A DNA stretch of 64,000 nucleotides, taken from assembly GCF_009730915.1 (NCBI RefSeq), contig NC_052482.1, positions 21,623,912-21,687,911 on the forward strand, given 5' to 3'. Each line of letters opens with the position of its first letter. The stretch's first letter is position 1. The notes under the pieces were generated by a model, which searched no databases, had not been told where the DNA came from, and worked only from the letters and a program-made list of their open reading frames with translations. The position numbers and the translations under genes are program-made. This DNA comes from Dioscorea cayenensis subsp. rotundata (Eukaryota > Streptophyta > Magnoliopsida > Dioscoreales > Dioscoreaceae). Positions 49,828 through 62,819 of this stretch are shown one piece after another.

Positions 49828-51230
49828 TCCAGTTGCTTCATTTCAGGATACAAATGCCAGCTATTGCTGCCCCCCTTATCTAAAGTTTTCCCCTAACCTT
49901 TTTCATTCAGCTTGAAAGGTAAATATGCCACATCCTCTATTTGAATTTGTGCTGTAACTTTAAGATTTCAATGTGTTTATTTATTGCTTGTGGAGAATTA
50001 TCCACTTGCCCCACAGCATGATAAATTTTTGTTGTTTTATAAATTTATACAAAATAAGAATTTTGATCAAGGCTTCTTTTCTTTATCTTGGCTCACCTAT
50101 CTTTCACTTGGTTTGAGTTGAAGTAGCTTATACAGTCTTGCATACTCTTTCATATGGAAATAGACTGCAGTGTTGTTAGTTTAGATGAGGATTTCTAGTT
50201 TTATATTTCTGTTACTTTGAATAGGATCAGTGTATGAGTGTGTGATATATATATATATATATATACGCGGATCAACAAATCCTAGAGACCAGGTTACCAA
50301 ATAAACTAGTATAGTTTCCAGCTAAGATTTCCATTTAGTTGAGTAGACATAGATCAGTCAGCATAGTTACTTTTCTATTATATCTAATGTGGGTGCAAGG
50401 TCACCATTCATCACAAAAAACAAGTCTTGACCAGAGATATGATGACCTTAGTTATATATAGACTATTTCAACTCTCTGAACTAATCTTCTTCTCAGAATC
50501 TTTAAGCAAACCTCACTGATAATTACATGCATTAACATCAAGTTACATCAATTGGTTTATCGTTTATCAATAAACCTTATCTCTTCCTAACCAATTGATA
50601 CCATTTCTTCCTGCAGTAAACTGAAAACTTATGTAATTATTCCTCCTTTTGAATTTTCATTAAATGCTTCAAATATGACAACTTTTCTAGGTTAAATTAC
50701 ATTATAAGTCTGATTAAATGTTGAGATAACCACTAGACCAATAAGGTGGGATTAAGATTTGGCAGCAACGAGGAAAAGTGTCATGATATAATTCACCAAA
50801 GCTGTGAAAAAAATAGACTAGAGAGAGTTGGTAAAATGTTAAAAATTGAGTGGAAAGATTGTTCCAAGTTTTTGTTGTTCTCGGGTTTCTTGTAGTTGGC
50901 GTCTTCCACTTCTTATGGGTTGTCTGTCGCTTGTTTTTGTTTTGTTTTGTTCTGTTTCGTTCTCTTTTAATGAGTATGGTTTATCTACTTAAAAAGAAAA
51001 AAATTTGGTAAGATTGGTTTTTTTGTCAGAGCTCTCTCTTGTTTTTTCACTCAGAAGACCCTAGTACATGATTGGCATTTTTAAGTTGCCTTTGCTGACC
51101 CAGTTGCTTGCCTTCCTTTTCCATCCATTAATTTGATTGAGTCTTTGCCAAATCCTACATACCTTCTTGTTAGAATAAAACCAAACAAACAAAGAATCCC
51201 AAAACATAGACCACCTTCTCTGCACAATGG
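49828..51230. other. Intergenic region with TA repeat and LINE 3' tail
   Basis: 49828-50100 is the CGR 3' UTR and flank. A TA run lies at about 50247-50265. 50870-51003 ends GTATGGTTTATCTACTT plus A residues after a TTTTGTTTTGTT stretch, matching the other LINE tails. No gene is recognised. Confidence 0.5.
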
Positions 51231-51236
51231 AAGGCC

Positions 51237-51520
51237 TTATCCCATATGTCTATAAAATGATAGTGCAGTATAGGAGTAGTGGAGTTTAGCCTCCTCCTTT
51301 TTCTTGTTCAGTGGCCTACATGAGGCTTCATGGAGACTCAGGGAGATACAGAGCTTCAGATATTCAATTCTTGTCTCCATCTTCATTCTCAGCACCTGCA
51401 ACCACATGTTCCATTCAATCTCCTCTTCCTGAAGATCATAAAGGATGATCAACAAGTTGGAGAAGGTGGTAGGTAGGTAAGACTGAATTTGATAATAAGT
51501 ATCAAGAACTCTGTCCTTGC
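51237..51520 (-). other. Exon-like open segment of unknown family
   Basis: The minus strand stays open with a protein-like composition: DRVLDTYYQIQSYLPTTF, then LYDLQEEEIEWNMWLQVLRM, then KMETRIEYLKLCISLSLHE. It looks like two amphipathic helices with conserved-looking Trp residues. The 5' edge has ATCATAG, a possible splice acceptor, before CAAGGACAGAG (about 51524). I do not recognise the family. It may be one surviving exon of a lost gene or part of an unannotated one. No flanking exons were found. Confidence 0.35.
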
Positions 51521-51529
51521 TATGATTTT

Positions 51530-52900
51530 ACTTATAGTTGAGGTATGTGTTACCAAAAGGACACCTATGCCTTTTGGTTTGTTATTTGCCAAAAATGTGG
51601 GTTCATGTTATCACTTGTGAACAATTACATAGATTCTTAAAGTGTCTGCTTATTCAATGTTCTGCCAGTTAGTTTGCAAAAAAAAATAAAATAAAATAGT
51701 GTAACAGTAATGTTATCACACTTTACAAGCACTGTGTATCCAAATGATCAAATCTAAAGCTTGGTGGCAGCAACAGAGAATAGGCCATGTATTTTGGAGT
51801 CATGTGGTAAAAAATAAAATGGAACGACATAACCAATGTTACCGATCTAAGCCAAGTCAAGTATATTTCCATCATGTACGGAGGGGTGTACTCAATGTCG
51901 TCTTTGTCTTAATATTGTGGGTCCCCAATGCATGCAAGTCGCTAGATCTTGTTCCCACGTGTCTCATGTGTTCCAATTTTTTATTTTTTATTTTTGAGAA
52001 ATGTGTTCCACTCTTTAAATGGTGACATTGCTAGGCTGGCTTGAATCAGATTCATGATCAGATTAAAAAATAAAAAGCTGAAAACCTCATGGAGGGTACA
52101 CAACAGGAGACATACTAAATTTTGAGATAAAAATACAAGCAAAAAGTGAAACAAAATAACAGCAAAATAATCAAGCTACCATAAACCAGGTATACATATA
52201 ATTAATATCAAGAATGATTTATAATAAACTGACATATGACAACTAGGAAACTATTGTATAAACAATTAATAATTCATCTTGAATATATATATATATATAT
52301 ATTTATAAATATATTATAAGTATAACGACAATAAAAACTAGAATATTTACTAAATATCTTGATAATTTTTTTTTTATTTGTCTTTTTATCTCTTTTATAT
52401 ATCAATATATAAGTGAGAGAGTATTTATAGGTATTTAGGATTTGAATGAATAGTTAAATTTGATTCGATCCAACGATCCAAAATACATTGTTAAGTAGAA
52501 TAGGAATAGTCGGTGCTACAGTACCATATGGGCGGCTGCCACCGTACTGTGGAAAGTTGCTACAGTTATGCATCCATTAATTTTATAATAATCATATCGG
52601 AAACCAAATTATTCCGGTCAAACTAATGCTTTTAACCCAAAGAGAGGCTATATATCATCAACTACACTCCATTGACATCCCCCTCTTCCCTGCCGCTATC
52701 TTCGGCAGCACGTGTCTTATACGCACCCGAATTTGAAAGCCATTATTGGGACTCTCAACAAGAGACACAAAATGGGTCGGCAAACGGGTCCGTATAAGAG
52801 GACGCCACGCTGGACTAATCCCGGGAATTGGTTGGAGGTCCTGATGTCACGATTAAGGCTTTTATAATTAATTCATTTTTTTAAGGAATAAAAAGTAAAT
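51530..52900. other. Promoter-side spacer of the VTC1-like gene
   Basis: An AT run lies at about 52282-52302. CTACAGTAC at about 52515 and GTACTGTGG at about 52544 form a short stem around a GC-rich loop, possibly a MITE relic. No coding signal was found. Confidence 0.4.
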
Positions 52901-52909
52901 CCAGGACTC

Positions 52910-53776
52910 TATAAATAGGCATCGCCTTGAAGATCCGCCTGTGAAGAGACGGTGCTCAGAATTCATTCGGGGGATTTGGATCTCCATCTCTTCTCGCCGT
53001 CGACGGGAAGAGATCGGATTCCGGCGAAGCTAGTAGCAGTAACCTTTGGTAAATTCCGTTGCGTCTTTCATTTCTCTTGTTCTTGTTTTTCCGAGGTTTT
53101 CAATCTATTATAATGCGAGAGATTTGATTTTAATGCATGAATGTGGTTGAGATTTGTCTTTCGATTTGGCACATGTTAGGGATCAGGTTTTTACTTCTCG
53201 TTTTAGTTGGGAAGTTTTTGCTTGTATGGTTTCGAGAAAGTTGAGAAATTTATGAACTTTGTCTCTCCAAGGTACTGTGAATCCTGCAATCAAGAGTTAC
53301 CTCCCCTTTCAGCTAAATCATGCACAAAGTTAACCCTTTTCTTTGTATTTTTACTTAGTCGATATTCGGGATTTGTTGTCAAATTAAAATAATTTTGGGA
53401 TTTTTATACATGGAGTTGTAGATAGAAACCTGGGTGGGAAAAAAAAATGGTATTTTTTTTTCTCCACATCCAGTCATTTACTGAGATTTGAATGGCTTTT
53501 GATGTCCCTTCTTGAGGAGATTGGTTGTGGAAATTTTCTAACTATGTCTCATGAATGGTCTGTGATCCTCTGAAGTTGCCTGTGTTCATCTCTTATCTGC
53601 TATTCTTGTATGCATTTCATCTGTTTCTTTTTTCCTTGGTTTGGTAGACATTCAACTATGGGTTATCACTAGAGGATTGTGAAGAACTAGTTTCTTTCAT
53701 ATGAAATAGGCAAAAAGATCTTCCTGTTTTGGTATGGTTGGGTATATGTTGATGTTGGGCATCTGATTTCCAGCAG
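52910..53776 (+). promoter_or_regulatory. VTC1-like core promoter, leader exon and leader intron
   Basis: The TATA box TATAAATA is at 52910-52917. A GC-richer leader exon runs to about 53048 and ends CCTTTG before GTAAATT. The leader intron reaches the TTTCCAG at 53773 (or the CAG at 53776), just before the ATG at 53790. A 5'-UTR intron of about 0.7 kb often boosts expression in plants. Confidence 0.65.
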
Positions 53777-53789
53777 TTAGTGAATCACC

Positions 53790-55155
53790 ATGAAGGCACT
53801 AATTCTTGTTGGAGGGTTTGGTACCCGGCTGAGGCCATTGACACTCAGTGTCCCGAAGCCGCTTGTTGATTTTGCTAACAAGCCCATGATCCTGCATCAG
53901 GTGCTTACTTCCTGAAATAGTACCATATATGTATGTGCTAAGCTCTTTTTTCTAACTCTTGAGTTCTCATGTTTGTGATAGATCGAAGCTTTGAAAGATG
54001 TTGGAGTGACCGAAGTTGTTTTGGCTATTAACTATCAACCAGAGGTGGGAAAAAAAAAATAAGCAAACTGATTCTAGCTGTTGTATTGTGCTAACATTTG
54101 ATGTTTCTACCAGGCCTCTGCATGATGCTAAAGCATGTCTTTTTCCATTTACAGGTGATGCTTAATTTTTTGAAGGACTTTGAGGCCAAGCTTGGTATCA
54201 AAATCACTTGTTCTCAAGAAACTGAACCACTAGGTACAGCTGGACCATTGGCACTTGCCAGAGACAAGCTGATTGATGGTTCGGGTGAGGCCTTCTTCGT
54301 CCTCAACAGCGACGTCATTAATGAATACCCTTTTGCAGAACTTATCAAATTCCATAAATCCCATGGAGGGGAGGCCACAATTATGGTGACAAAGGTATAG
54401 TCTTTGTATTGATGATTATTTCCTTTCCTGTCAATTGCCTTGTTGTGGTTGATAAGTCGAGGGCAAATTTATTTGTTGGACAGGTGGATGAGCCATCCAA
54501 ATATGGTGTGGTAGTTATGGAGGAAGAAACTGGGAAGGTGGATAGGTTTGTTGAGAAGCCAAAAATTTTTGTTGGTAACAAGATCAATGCTGGGATTTAC
54601 CTACTGAATCCTTCTGTTCTCGACCGCATTGAATTGAGACCTACCTCAATTGAGAAAGAGGTCTTCCCCCAAATTGCTGCAGATCAGAAGTTATTTGCAA
54701 TGGTCCTTCCAGGTTTTTGGATGGATGTTGGCCAACCAAGGGATTACATCACAGGCCTAAGGCTTTACCTGAGTTCTTTGAGAAAGAGAACTCCTTCCAA
54801 ATTAGCTGGTGGTTCTCATATTGTTGGAAATGTCCTGGTGCATGAGAGTGCTGTGATTGGAGAGGGATGCCTGATTGGACCTGATGTTGCTATTGGACCT
54901 GGTTGTGTGGTTGAGTCTGGAGTAAGGCTTTCAAGGTGTACAGTAATGAGAGGAGCCCGTGTAAAGAAACACTCCTGCATCTCCAGTAGCATCATCGGTT
55001 GGCATTCTACGGTAGGCCAATGGGCACGTATCGAGAACATGACCATTCTTGGCGAGGATGTCCACGTATGCGATGAGATATACAGTAATGGTGGTGTGGT
55101 TCTTCCTCACAAGGAGATCAAATCTAGCATCCTTAAACCAGAGATTGTCATGTGA
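53790..55155 (+). CDS. VTC1: Mannose-1-phosphate guanylyltransferase (GDP-mannose pyrophosphorylase, VTC1/CYT1)
   Basis: This cytosolic enzyme makes GDP-mannose from mannose-1-phosphate and GTP, supplying ascorbate, cell-wall mannan and N-glycan synthesis. Coding exons: 53790-53900, 53982-54044, 54155-54394, 54484-55155; 361 residues, the usual length. The nucleotidyltransferase signature is [20 protein letters not shown] with [13 protein letters not shown]. The catalytic core continues with [15 protein letters not shown] and [18 protein letters not shown]. The C-terminal left-handed beta-helix carries hexapeptide repeats ([20 protein letters not shown]) and ends [15 protein letters not shown]. 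No defect is seen. It is a single-copy-like housekeeping gene. Confidence 0.97.
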
Positions 55156-55980
55156 CCATTGCGAACAATGTGCTATGTTTAGGTGTGTACGTGTTTATTG
55201 TTTCTTCATGTCCAGATAATGAAGGTGAGCTTAAGTCAAGCCTCATTTATGTTAATGTATAGGTGGCTAGTCTGCCTTTTAACATGTGAAAAGCTCATCC
55301 GTTCTCAGATGAGTGAGTACGTCTTTGTTTCATGTATTCTATCAGTTACAGTATAAGCGTAAAAATAATGAGAAGATTTCAGCCAAGTTTTGGGGTTATT
55401 TCTTTGGTTCTGAATGCGTTTCATTTTCAGATTGCTTTTCTCAAAATAAAATGCTAAGATAGGCTATTTTTGTGAAGCAAGCTGAATGGGGTGACTTGGT
55501 CAATTTGGGGCTTTGGATGTGCATCTCTGATGGAAAAAGTTTCTGGTAGAGATTTTTCTCTAAATTGAATGATGCCATTTCTTTGTGATGTTTGTGGTAG
55601 GTGGCATATTCGAATTTAAATTACCTTTGAAAATAAGTTATTGATGTGAAAACTACATGCTCTGATAATCACTTCTCTCAACATCCTTGACTCCTTATCT
55701 GATGTTGGGGGATGATTTCTATTGGTGTCCTGTTTTATTTTGGACAGAATAAGTCCAACAACATTTAAAGAGCATTTATGAAGACATTGTTACCGGTGCG
55801 TGCATCTTGTGGTGCCAAAAAACATAACTAGAAGGAAAACATAATTCATTGGATTACTCTCAATGCTAATTCGCTCTTTAGAGTGTCTGATAGATTTAGA
55901 GTGGAAACTGAGGCAAACTTCACAAATAAAAAAACAAAAAAACAAAAGAACAAAAACAAAAAGGGAGGACAGAGTGCTGC
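55156..55980. other. Convergent 3' flanks of the VTC1-like and CASPL5B-like genes
   Basis: VTC1 3' UTR sequence runs to about 55400; an A-rich stretch lies at 55925-55965. Nothing else is recognised. Confidence 0.5.
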
Positions 55981-55982
55981 TG

Positions 55983-58064
55983 TCAAACTGAGGCAAGAAG
56001 CCAGAACATGACTAGAGAAGAAATGGCGATCAATAGCCACGTTATAAAAGCAAACGCTATTGAGACTACATACTTATGGCATTCAAGTTGAGGATATGTT
56101 CTGCAGAAGTTCACATCTCTAACAAAAAGAACTGCAACTCCAGCTGAAGAACATGCAGCTGCAAGCGACAAAGTTGCTGTTACCTATTTATGTCACAACA
56201 AACATGAAAAATATCATTGTTATTATAGTTCCTGGGTGGTAAAATATTCTTTGGAAGGAAGAAGGAATGGCATGCTTTGGGATGGAAGAACATAAGATAA
56301 TCTAAACATAGAAAAACACAAGAAAATGCACAATGGACTGAGACCACAAATATGAAAAGATAGTTCCATATGTAATCAGTGATAAATTCTCCATAGTGTA
56401 TTTAACAAACTAATTTATAATCTGCAGGTGGGAGCACAGGGCAATAAAATTTGAACAATCTCATCCATCCATGTATCAACCAAAGAGGGAAATCTCTCCC
56501 ATGGAGAGTTTACATTTCACATTAAAACAGAACTAGAATACATATCAGTTTTTGACATATCAAAATGTGTTACTTTGAAACCAGAAAATTCCAGAATGTC
56601 CTTGCACAGCATAGAATAAATAATTCTAGATCAGAGTCATCAAGCAACTAGTACCTAGATTATGAAAATAATCATTCCAAGCCATACATGATTTTAGGAG
56701 TTGGATTAATTTAAAAATTGCAAAAGACAGTAAGAAGTTGATTGGTTGCAACAAAGTAAACACCACTCTTTACATAATCTAGAAAGCTCTTGTTTCAAAT
56801 ACTAAAATGAAGCTCAAGTACTGAGCTATATTATGACGAGATCAATTCTGCAGCATGATGTCAAAATAAGAGATACAGGTACAGAATATGTGGTTCCCAA
56901 ATCACATGTCCCACCCTTGCATTTACTTTGCAAAGAAATGTTGTTTTAGGATCATAAATGAAAGGAAACAGGTGCATGCTCAGCCATTAGCTTTGGCATG
57001 TGAACTAAAAGAGAAAAACAACAGAGATTTTTGCCAAAGACCATCAATGAATTTCAATTTTTCAAAATTAAACCAACTACATATTTATAGCCGCTACCTA
57101 TCTTTTCAACCATATGAAGTTGGACAATCCTGAATGTTTGTTGCTTCATCAACACAGCAGTCAATAAACCATTCTAACTAAAATTTGAGCTAGTGTGCAA
57201 ACATGAATAATAAAGCTTTCACTCTGACTTGGAATGTCACGAATGCATAAGCTAGTGCTTTTCTTACTTTACAATTAATATTACATGGAAAGGTCAGAGA
57301 AAGGAACATCACTTAGTTGTTAAAGTACTAGTGACAATTAAGAGAGTCTCATCCACTACATTAGTCTACTCAATGAAAGACAATACAACTAGCTTAACGC
57401 AAAAACAGCAACTGAGAAGCATGAGCTTCAAGATCAATAGAAAGAAAATTATCTTGGATAAATTCATTAAGACATTTAAGAGTAGAAATTAAAAGAATGA
57501 AACCTTACCCAGTCTCCCACAACAAACAGGCTCACTAAAACAGCACTGAGAAGATCTCTCTTGACCCATAAAGCATAGAAGTCTAGACAAGCCAGACCAA
57601 AACTCCAAAGCGCTTGCAATCCCATTGAAGCAATCAAGTAGCTGAATTCCAAAAACAAAACTCCATATAATCATATGAAAAACAATCTCTTCACTAAAAA
57701 AGCAAGGTTGGACAATAGTTCACGCCCATCAACGATGGACCCCAAAAAGAGGGACTTTTACAAGTTAGAGAAAGCAAAGGCTGTGATTCAGTATCTTCAT
57801 TGAAGAAATGCAATTCAAAATCAAACAAAATGGCTAAACCCCTTGAGAATTCTGGAGCAGGAGTGAAGTTTTTGAACTAAAAAAGCAACCTTTTGTTTTA
57901 GAGGACGAGAGAAAATGAGTGAAAGTTCCGTACCAGAAGGCCGTGTAGCTGGAGAAACCAAAAGCGGAGACCATGACGGCAATGGAGGCGGCGGCAAACA
58001 GGGATTGACCCATCCTCAGCAGCAGGCCACTCACCGTCCCCGGCCTTCCAACCGCCACCTTCAT
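55983..58064 (-). CDS. CASP-like protein 5B (four-helix membrane protein), 3 exons
   Basis: CASPL proteins are MARVEL-related plasma-membrane proteins; the CASP members scaffold Casparian strips, while CASPL5 roles are largely unknown. Exons on the minus strand: 58064-57934, 57641-57509, 56183-55983; 154 residues with phases intact. Four membrane segments are visible: [51 protein letters not shown] and [18 protein letters not shown]. The start [20 protein letters not shown] and the [19 protein letters not shown] block match CASPL5B. The second intron is long (about 1.3 kb, 56184-57508). Confidence 0.92.
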
Positions 58065-59850
58065 GGCCTCAAGACCTCACAACCCTGGAATGAAGCCCCA
58101 AATGGGTACAAATTCTCCAATTGGATTCGAATCTAGTGGATCTGTGGATGAAGAACTAGGGTTAGCTAGGAAATGATGGGAAGACGATGGGTGAGATTTG
58201 GGATGGTATTGCCGTATTGGTAGGCTAGGGTGAGAGAAGATGGAACTTGGAAGTGAAGGGCGTGCGTCTTGTCCAGAGCCAGAGGTTCTTCATCTTTGTC
58301 TCTCACTTTGCTTACGTGGCAAACATGCTGCGTATTCTACGTACGGCTGACAAAGATTGTATAGTCAATTTAGTTGACTTTTTTTTTTTTCTTTTTATAC
58401 ATTTATTGAAATAATATAAATTAAATTGGATCCCTCTTTAGTGGTTTTTAAATAACAATAATTTTTTGATTTATTGGTATTTGGTCCAGTATGTCATGTT
58501 CGTGTCTTTACTACAAAACCATTTATTCACATTATTTAAGAAAAGGAGGTTTTTAAACAATTATATGATTTATCGTATTATAAAAATATTTTCAAAAAAA
58601 AAAAGTTTTTAAACAATTTATCGTATCATCAATTATAAGGTCTGCAATCGAGCAGAACTGAACTAAGCTTTGTGATGTTTAAGTTTGGCTCAATACTATT
58701 TGAACTGAGTTCAAGCTCGAGGTGAGTCTATTTTGAACTTTTTTTGTTAAGCTTGAACTCGGCTCGTTAAGGAGTCATCAAGCTTGAGCTTAGCTTTATA
58801 ACTACAAAATAATAACTAAAGTACATACTGCATAATACAACACCTGTGTTGCAGTAATTTTAATAGCTATAATATAGCTACAGTAATATTTTAAAAATAT
58901 TTAATTGCTATAGTATCATATGGTATAGTTTTGAATTCTCATGAGCCTTAACGAGCCGAGTAGTGTGAGGCTTGAGTTTGGCTCGATTATTTACTTGAGC
59001 TCATTCGATTGCTTAATAAACGAGTTTTTTTTTCAAACCGAGCCTCAAGCATTTCATGAGCTGCTTGGTTAGCTTGCTTAATGTATACAATTTAATTATT
59101 ATGATATTTTGTAAACCAAGATTTCATTTTAGATTGATTAATTGTCTTTTTAAAAAAAATTACTGAATTGTATATTATATATTGCTCGGTACATTAATTT
59201 TTTCCAGTAACTTACTGTCACGTAGATGATGATCATAATTTGGCAAACAACCAAAACTCTAAGAAGTAAGAAGTGCAGTTATGAGAAGCAAGGCAGTGCA
59301 ATTCTGGAAACAAGATTGCTGATGGTTCCTGGGCGTCCCACCCACCATATTTGTTCCCTTATTTTTAAAATGATCAGCATGAACGCTTAAATTTATAGAG
59401 ATGAGATAGAGGCTGGCGTGCATCTTCTGTTTTTTGCCATTTGGTTCAACTGCCACCGCTCATTGAACAGCATGCACAAATTAAATGGATGTCATTAATT
59501 AACCAACAATTATTATTATTCTTATTAATAATAGGTCGGCAGACTCGGCACCAAGTTATCAACAAAATAAAGAGATCATGAAATCCGGCACAAAATAAAT
59601 CATACATCACCATCAATCACGATTCTCAAAGAACACGTGGAAGCCGCATAGTAACCGGCCGGCACAAGAAATCACTAGCGTCCAAAACAGATCTAACGAA
59701 CAACCGTGGCCGTCTCGTGATTCTCATGCTTTTGATGCCCGTCCGCATCTCTGGGTCTTCAAAAGACGGCACCACCTTCACACTCCATTGGTGTTCTCCT
59801 CCTCTTCCCCCCCTTCGTTGCCTGAGAGAGCGAGAGAGCGAGAGAGCGAG
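58065..59850. other. Divergent spacer between the CASPL5B-like and AKR genes
   Basis: Holds the CASPL leader (to about 58280), a GCTCG-rich repeat element (58640-59080) and the AKR promoter. A perfect G-box CACGTG lies at 59634-59639, about 220 bp before the AKR ATG. A GCGAGAGA repeat at 59828-59854 forms the AKR leader. Confidence 0.5.
58640..59080. mobile_element. Probable hAT-like MITE with GCTCGAG/AAGCTTGAGC repeats
   Basis: Motifs such as TTCAAGCTCGAG, CTTGAACTCGGCTCG and AAGCTTGAGCTTAG on the left recur in complement on the right (AACGAGCCGAG, TTGGCTCGAT, AAACCGAGCCTCAAG). This is the usual look of plant hAT MITEs with degenerate subterminal repeats. Exact ends and a target duplication were not resolved. 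A TAGCTATAATATAGCTACAG core suggests a nested insertion. Confidence 0.5.
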
Positions 59851-59854
59851 AGAG

Positions 59855-62551
59855 ATGGCTCGGTTCTTCACGCTGAACACTGGGGCAAAGATCCCTTCCA
59901 TAGGGCTCGGCACCTGGCAGGCAGAGCCTGGAGTTGTGGGCGAGGCCGTCGTTGCCGCTGTCAAGGTACTCCCATTCCTTTAATTTAATGTTTTCCTTTT
60001 TTTGTGATAACTCTGTTTGATTTGATGCAATGTGAGAAGAACTGTATTCTTGTGGTTGCTGATCTAGATTTCATTCATGGTTCTGATTGGTTGCAGGCTG
60101 GTTATAGGCATATCGATTGTGCTAGGGCGTACAACAATGAAAAGGAGGTATGTTGTGTGAAAATGTTTGTAATAACCTCTGCAACTTTATATGGATTTGT
60201 TCATACCTTTGTAAATCTATGTTTTTTTTTCTTCTTATGCTCATTTGTTTGATTATAATTAGTCTTGAAAAGGTTGTCCTGTAAAAAATTGAAATTTTTT
60301 TTTTTTTTTGTGAAACTTATTGCATCCAGTCTTCCTAACAGAGAAGTGAAAACTTTGTATGTTTTGTAAGTTCTGTTAAGTTGAAAGTAGTTGTACACAT
60401 CTATTTCGTGATGTTTTCCTGTCAGTGAATTCTTTGCAATTAACTTGGTGACTTGCATGTTGTTTTTGTTATTTCTTTGCTCATCTAATGGATGTAATAT
60501 GGTATTATTTGAATCAAATGCAGATTGGCTTGGCTTTGAAGAAGCTCTTTGAAGATGGGGTAGTGAAGCGTGAGGATTTATTTATCACTTCAAAACTATG
60601 GTTAGTATTGTTTTCACTCCCTTGACAATTAACAATACTCAAATTATTAGCATTATCAGTCATTGATTCTATTTTTCCCCCCAATATAAATTACCTGATC
60701 ATTGAGAGTTAATGGAGCCAAAATTTCAGTTCTTGCACTGCAGACTTGTTGTTTGACAAAAGATCAAACATTTTGCAGGAGTGGCTATCATGCACCAGAA
60801 GATGTGCCAGAGGCTATAAACTTAACTCTGACTGAATTGCAGCTTGATTATGTGGATCTTTACCTTGTAAGTTTCTTGCTTAATATCAAACTGCTTCCAG
60901 GATTCAGTTGCTATTGGATCAAATAGAAGTGAGTAGTAACTCACCTAATCTATAGTTGACTTTATGGTTTGTTTATGGTCTATAATATATCTAGTTCTTG
61001 ACATCCTGTAACCCTCCTGCTATTAATTTGTGCCTGATATTCCATGGAGTCTGTTGCTGTGCTAGTTCAGTACATAACAAAAGGCTGCAATGTGGAAAAT
61101 ATTGCCTATCTTTTCTCAATCAATTTTCAAAGACTAGTTTAGTTTTTTAACTGCTACAACTATTGAGAATTACTCTTTATGCTGTCATTTTTCTGTTCGG
61201 ACTTGATTAACTGACATGTTTTGCCTCAATGCCCTAAAGATCCACTGGCCACTCCGGGTTAAGAAGGGTAGTAGCATTAGCCCTGAGAATTTCATTCAAC
61301 TTGATATACCTGGTACATGGAGCGCTATGGAAAAGCTGTATGATGCTGGAAAAGCTCGAGCAATTGGTGTTAGCAATTTTTCTTCTAAGAAATTGGAGGA
61401 TTTGTTAGCTGTTGCTCGCATTTCTCCAGCTGTCAACCAGGTTGAGTGCCACCCTGGTTGGCAACAGGACAAACTTCGTTCATTCTGTCAATCAACGGGT
61501 GTTCACCTATCTGTAAGTGTGCTACCTAGACTTAAATTTCTGCTAATATCATGCATATGCATGTAAATGGAGTTAATTCCAGTTCCTTTTTGCAGGGGTA
61601 TTCTCCGTTAGGTTCACCTGGTACTCCATGGATCAAGGGCAGCAATGTCCTTGCCAACCCAGTAGTGAAAATGATTGCAGAGAAATTAGGCAAAACTCCT
61701 GCACAAGTTGTTCTACGCTGGGGCATTCAGAAGGGTCATAGTGTACTGCCTAAAAGTACTAGTGAGGCCAGGATAAAAGAAAACTTGGACATTTTTGATT
61801 GGTCAATTCCGGAGGACCTGTTTTCAAAGTTTTCTGAAATTGAACAGGCAAGAATTTCTTCTTTTCCAATTTGGTATTTAGATTATTTGAGTTTCTGTAT
61901 TTGTCTTTGAATCATGATTCATTTTTCTTCCTGAAATAGCCTGCTACCTGGATGAGAAATCTTGTACTTAAATTTTTTTAAGTGCTATCGAAAGAGGTTT
62001 TGTTAATGATCAGATATTAATTGTAATGTAACTGAACTAGTTAATTCCATGTTAGATTTTGAGTTGGAGCCATTGTATTAACTTCACAATAAGTTTTTTC
62101 AGAGTGGTTAGCCATGAAACTTTGTTTCAATCTTACAATTGAATTTTGACAGATTCATTTATGATTTAAGTTTCTGCAACTTCCTGTCTGTTGTCGTATC
62201 TTTTGCCAGATAGTAAAAATAATTTCGTACTGTCTTTGTTACATGTCAAGGCCCTCACTAAAACGTAAAACGGCAGAATGTGTAATTTTAACTGATATAT
62301 CTTCTGCCCCTTTGTGTTTTTAAGTTCTCATCTTGACAATTTAGTTGTGCATATTATAGCTTCAAGTGCGATGTAGGAGCACTTCCAGCATCAAGTGGAA
62401 AAGTTCTAGAATTCTCTCTAGTTGACATTTTTATCTCATATATATTTTCTATTGATTTTACATGCAGGCAAGGCTTATAAGGGGCAATTTTGCTGTTCAT
62501 CCTCAAAGCATTTACAAAAGTGTGGAGGATCTCTGGGATGGGGAGATCTGA
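59855..62551 (+). CDS. AKR4C-type NADPH-dependent aldo-keto reductase, 7 exons, GC-AG intron 6
   Basis: This cytosolic (or plastid-related) reductase converts reactive aldehydes and ketones to alcohols with NADPH, a stress detoxification role. Exons: 59855-59965, 60097-60147, 60524-60600, 60779-60866, 61240-61512, 61596-61847, 62468-62551; 311 residues. It starts [21 protein letters not shown]. The catalytic tetrad is Asp and Tyr in [18 protein letters not shown], Lys in ITSKLW and His in LIHWP. Other marks are [13 protein letters not shown] and [12 protein letters not shown]. The NADPH-binding tail is [20 protein letters not shown]. Intron 6 starts GCAAGA (61848) and ends GCAG (62467), a GC-AG intron; the junction EQ-ARL keeps frame. 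The C-terminus is normal. Confidence 0.94.
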
Positions 62552-62819
62552 GCTGCTGTATTTTATTTTATTTTATTTTTTTTTGAATTGATAAAAACTG
62601 GTGGATAATTTTTACTTAGCCTGAAGTGGAAGAGAACGGCTACATGAAGCGTCATTGAATTATAATTTTATATGGTTAATGCCGTTATAACTCTTTTAAG
62701 GTCTTTGGTTTCTATGAACCAGACAATATTTGAAGCTTTCACCGTATTTTTGAAGTATGGTATGGTGATTTGGTGATTTTTTATTTTTTTATTTTTTTGC
62801 GACAAACTCTAATTTATTA

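Noticed and set aside
48106-62551. CGR, VTC1, CASPL and AKR as a functional gene cluster for wall or ascorbate metabolism
   Set aside because: The genes are far apart, on both strands, with independent promoters; co-location looks like chance.
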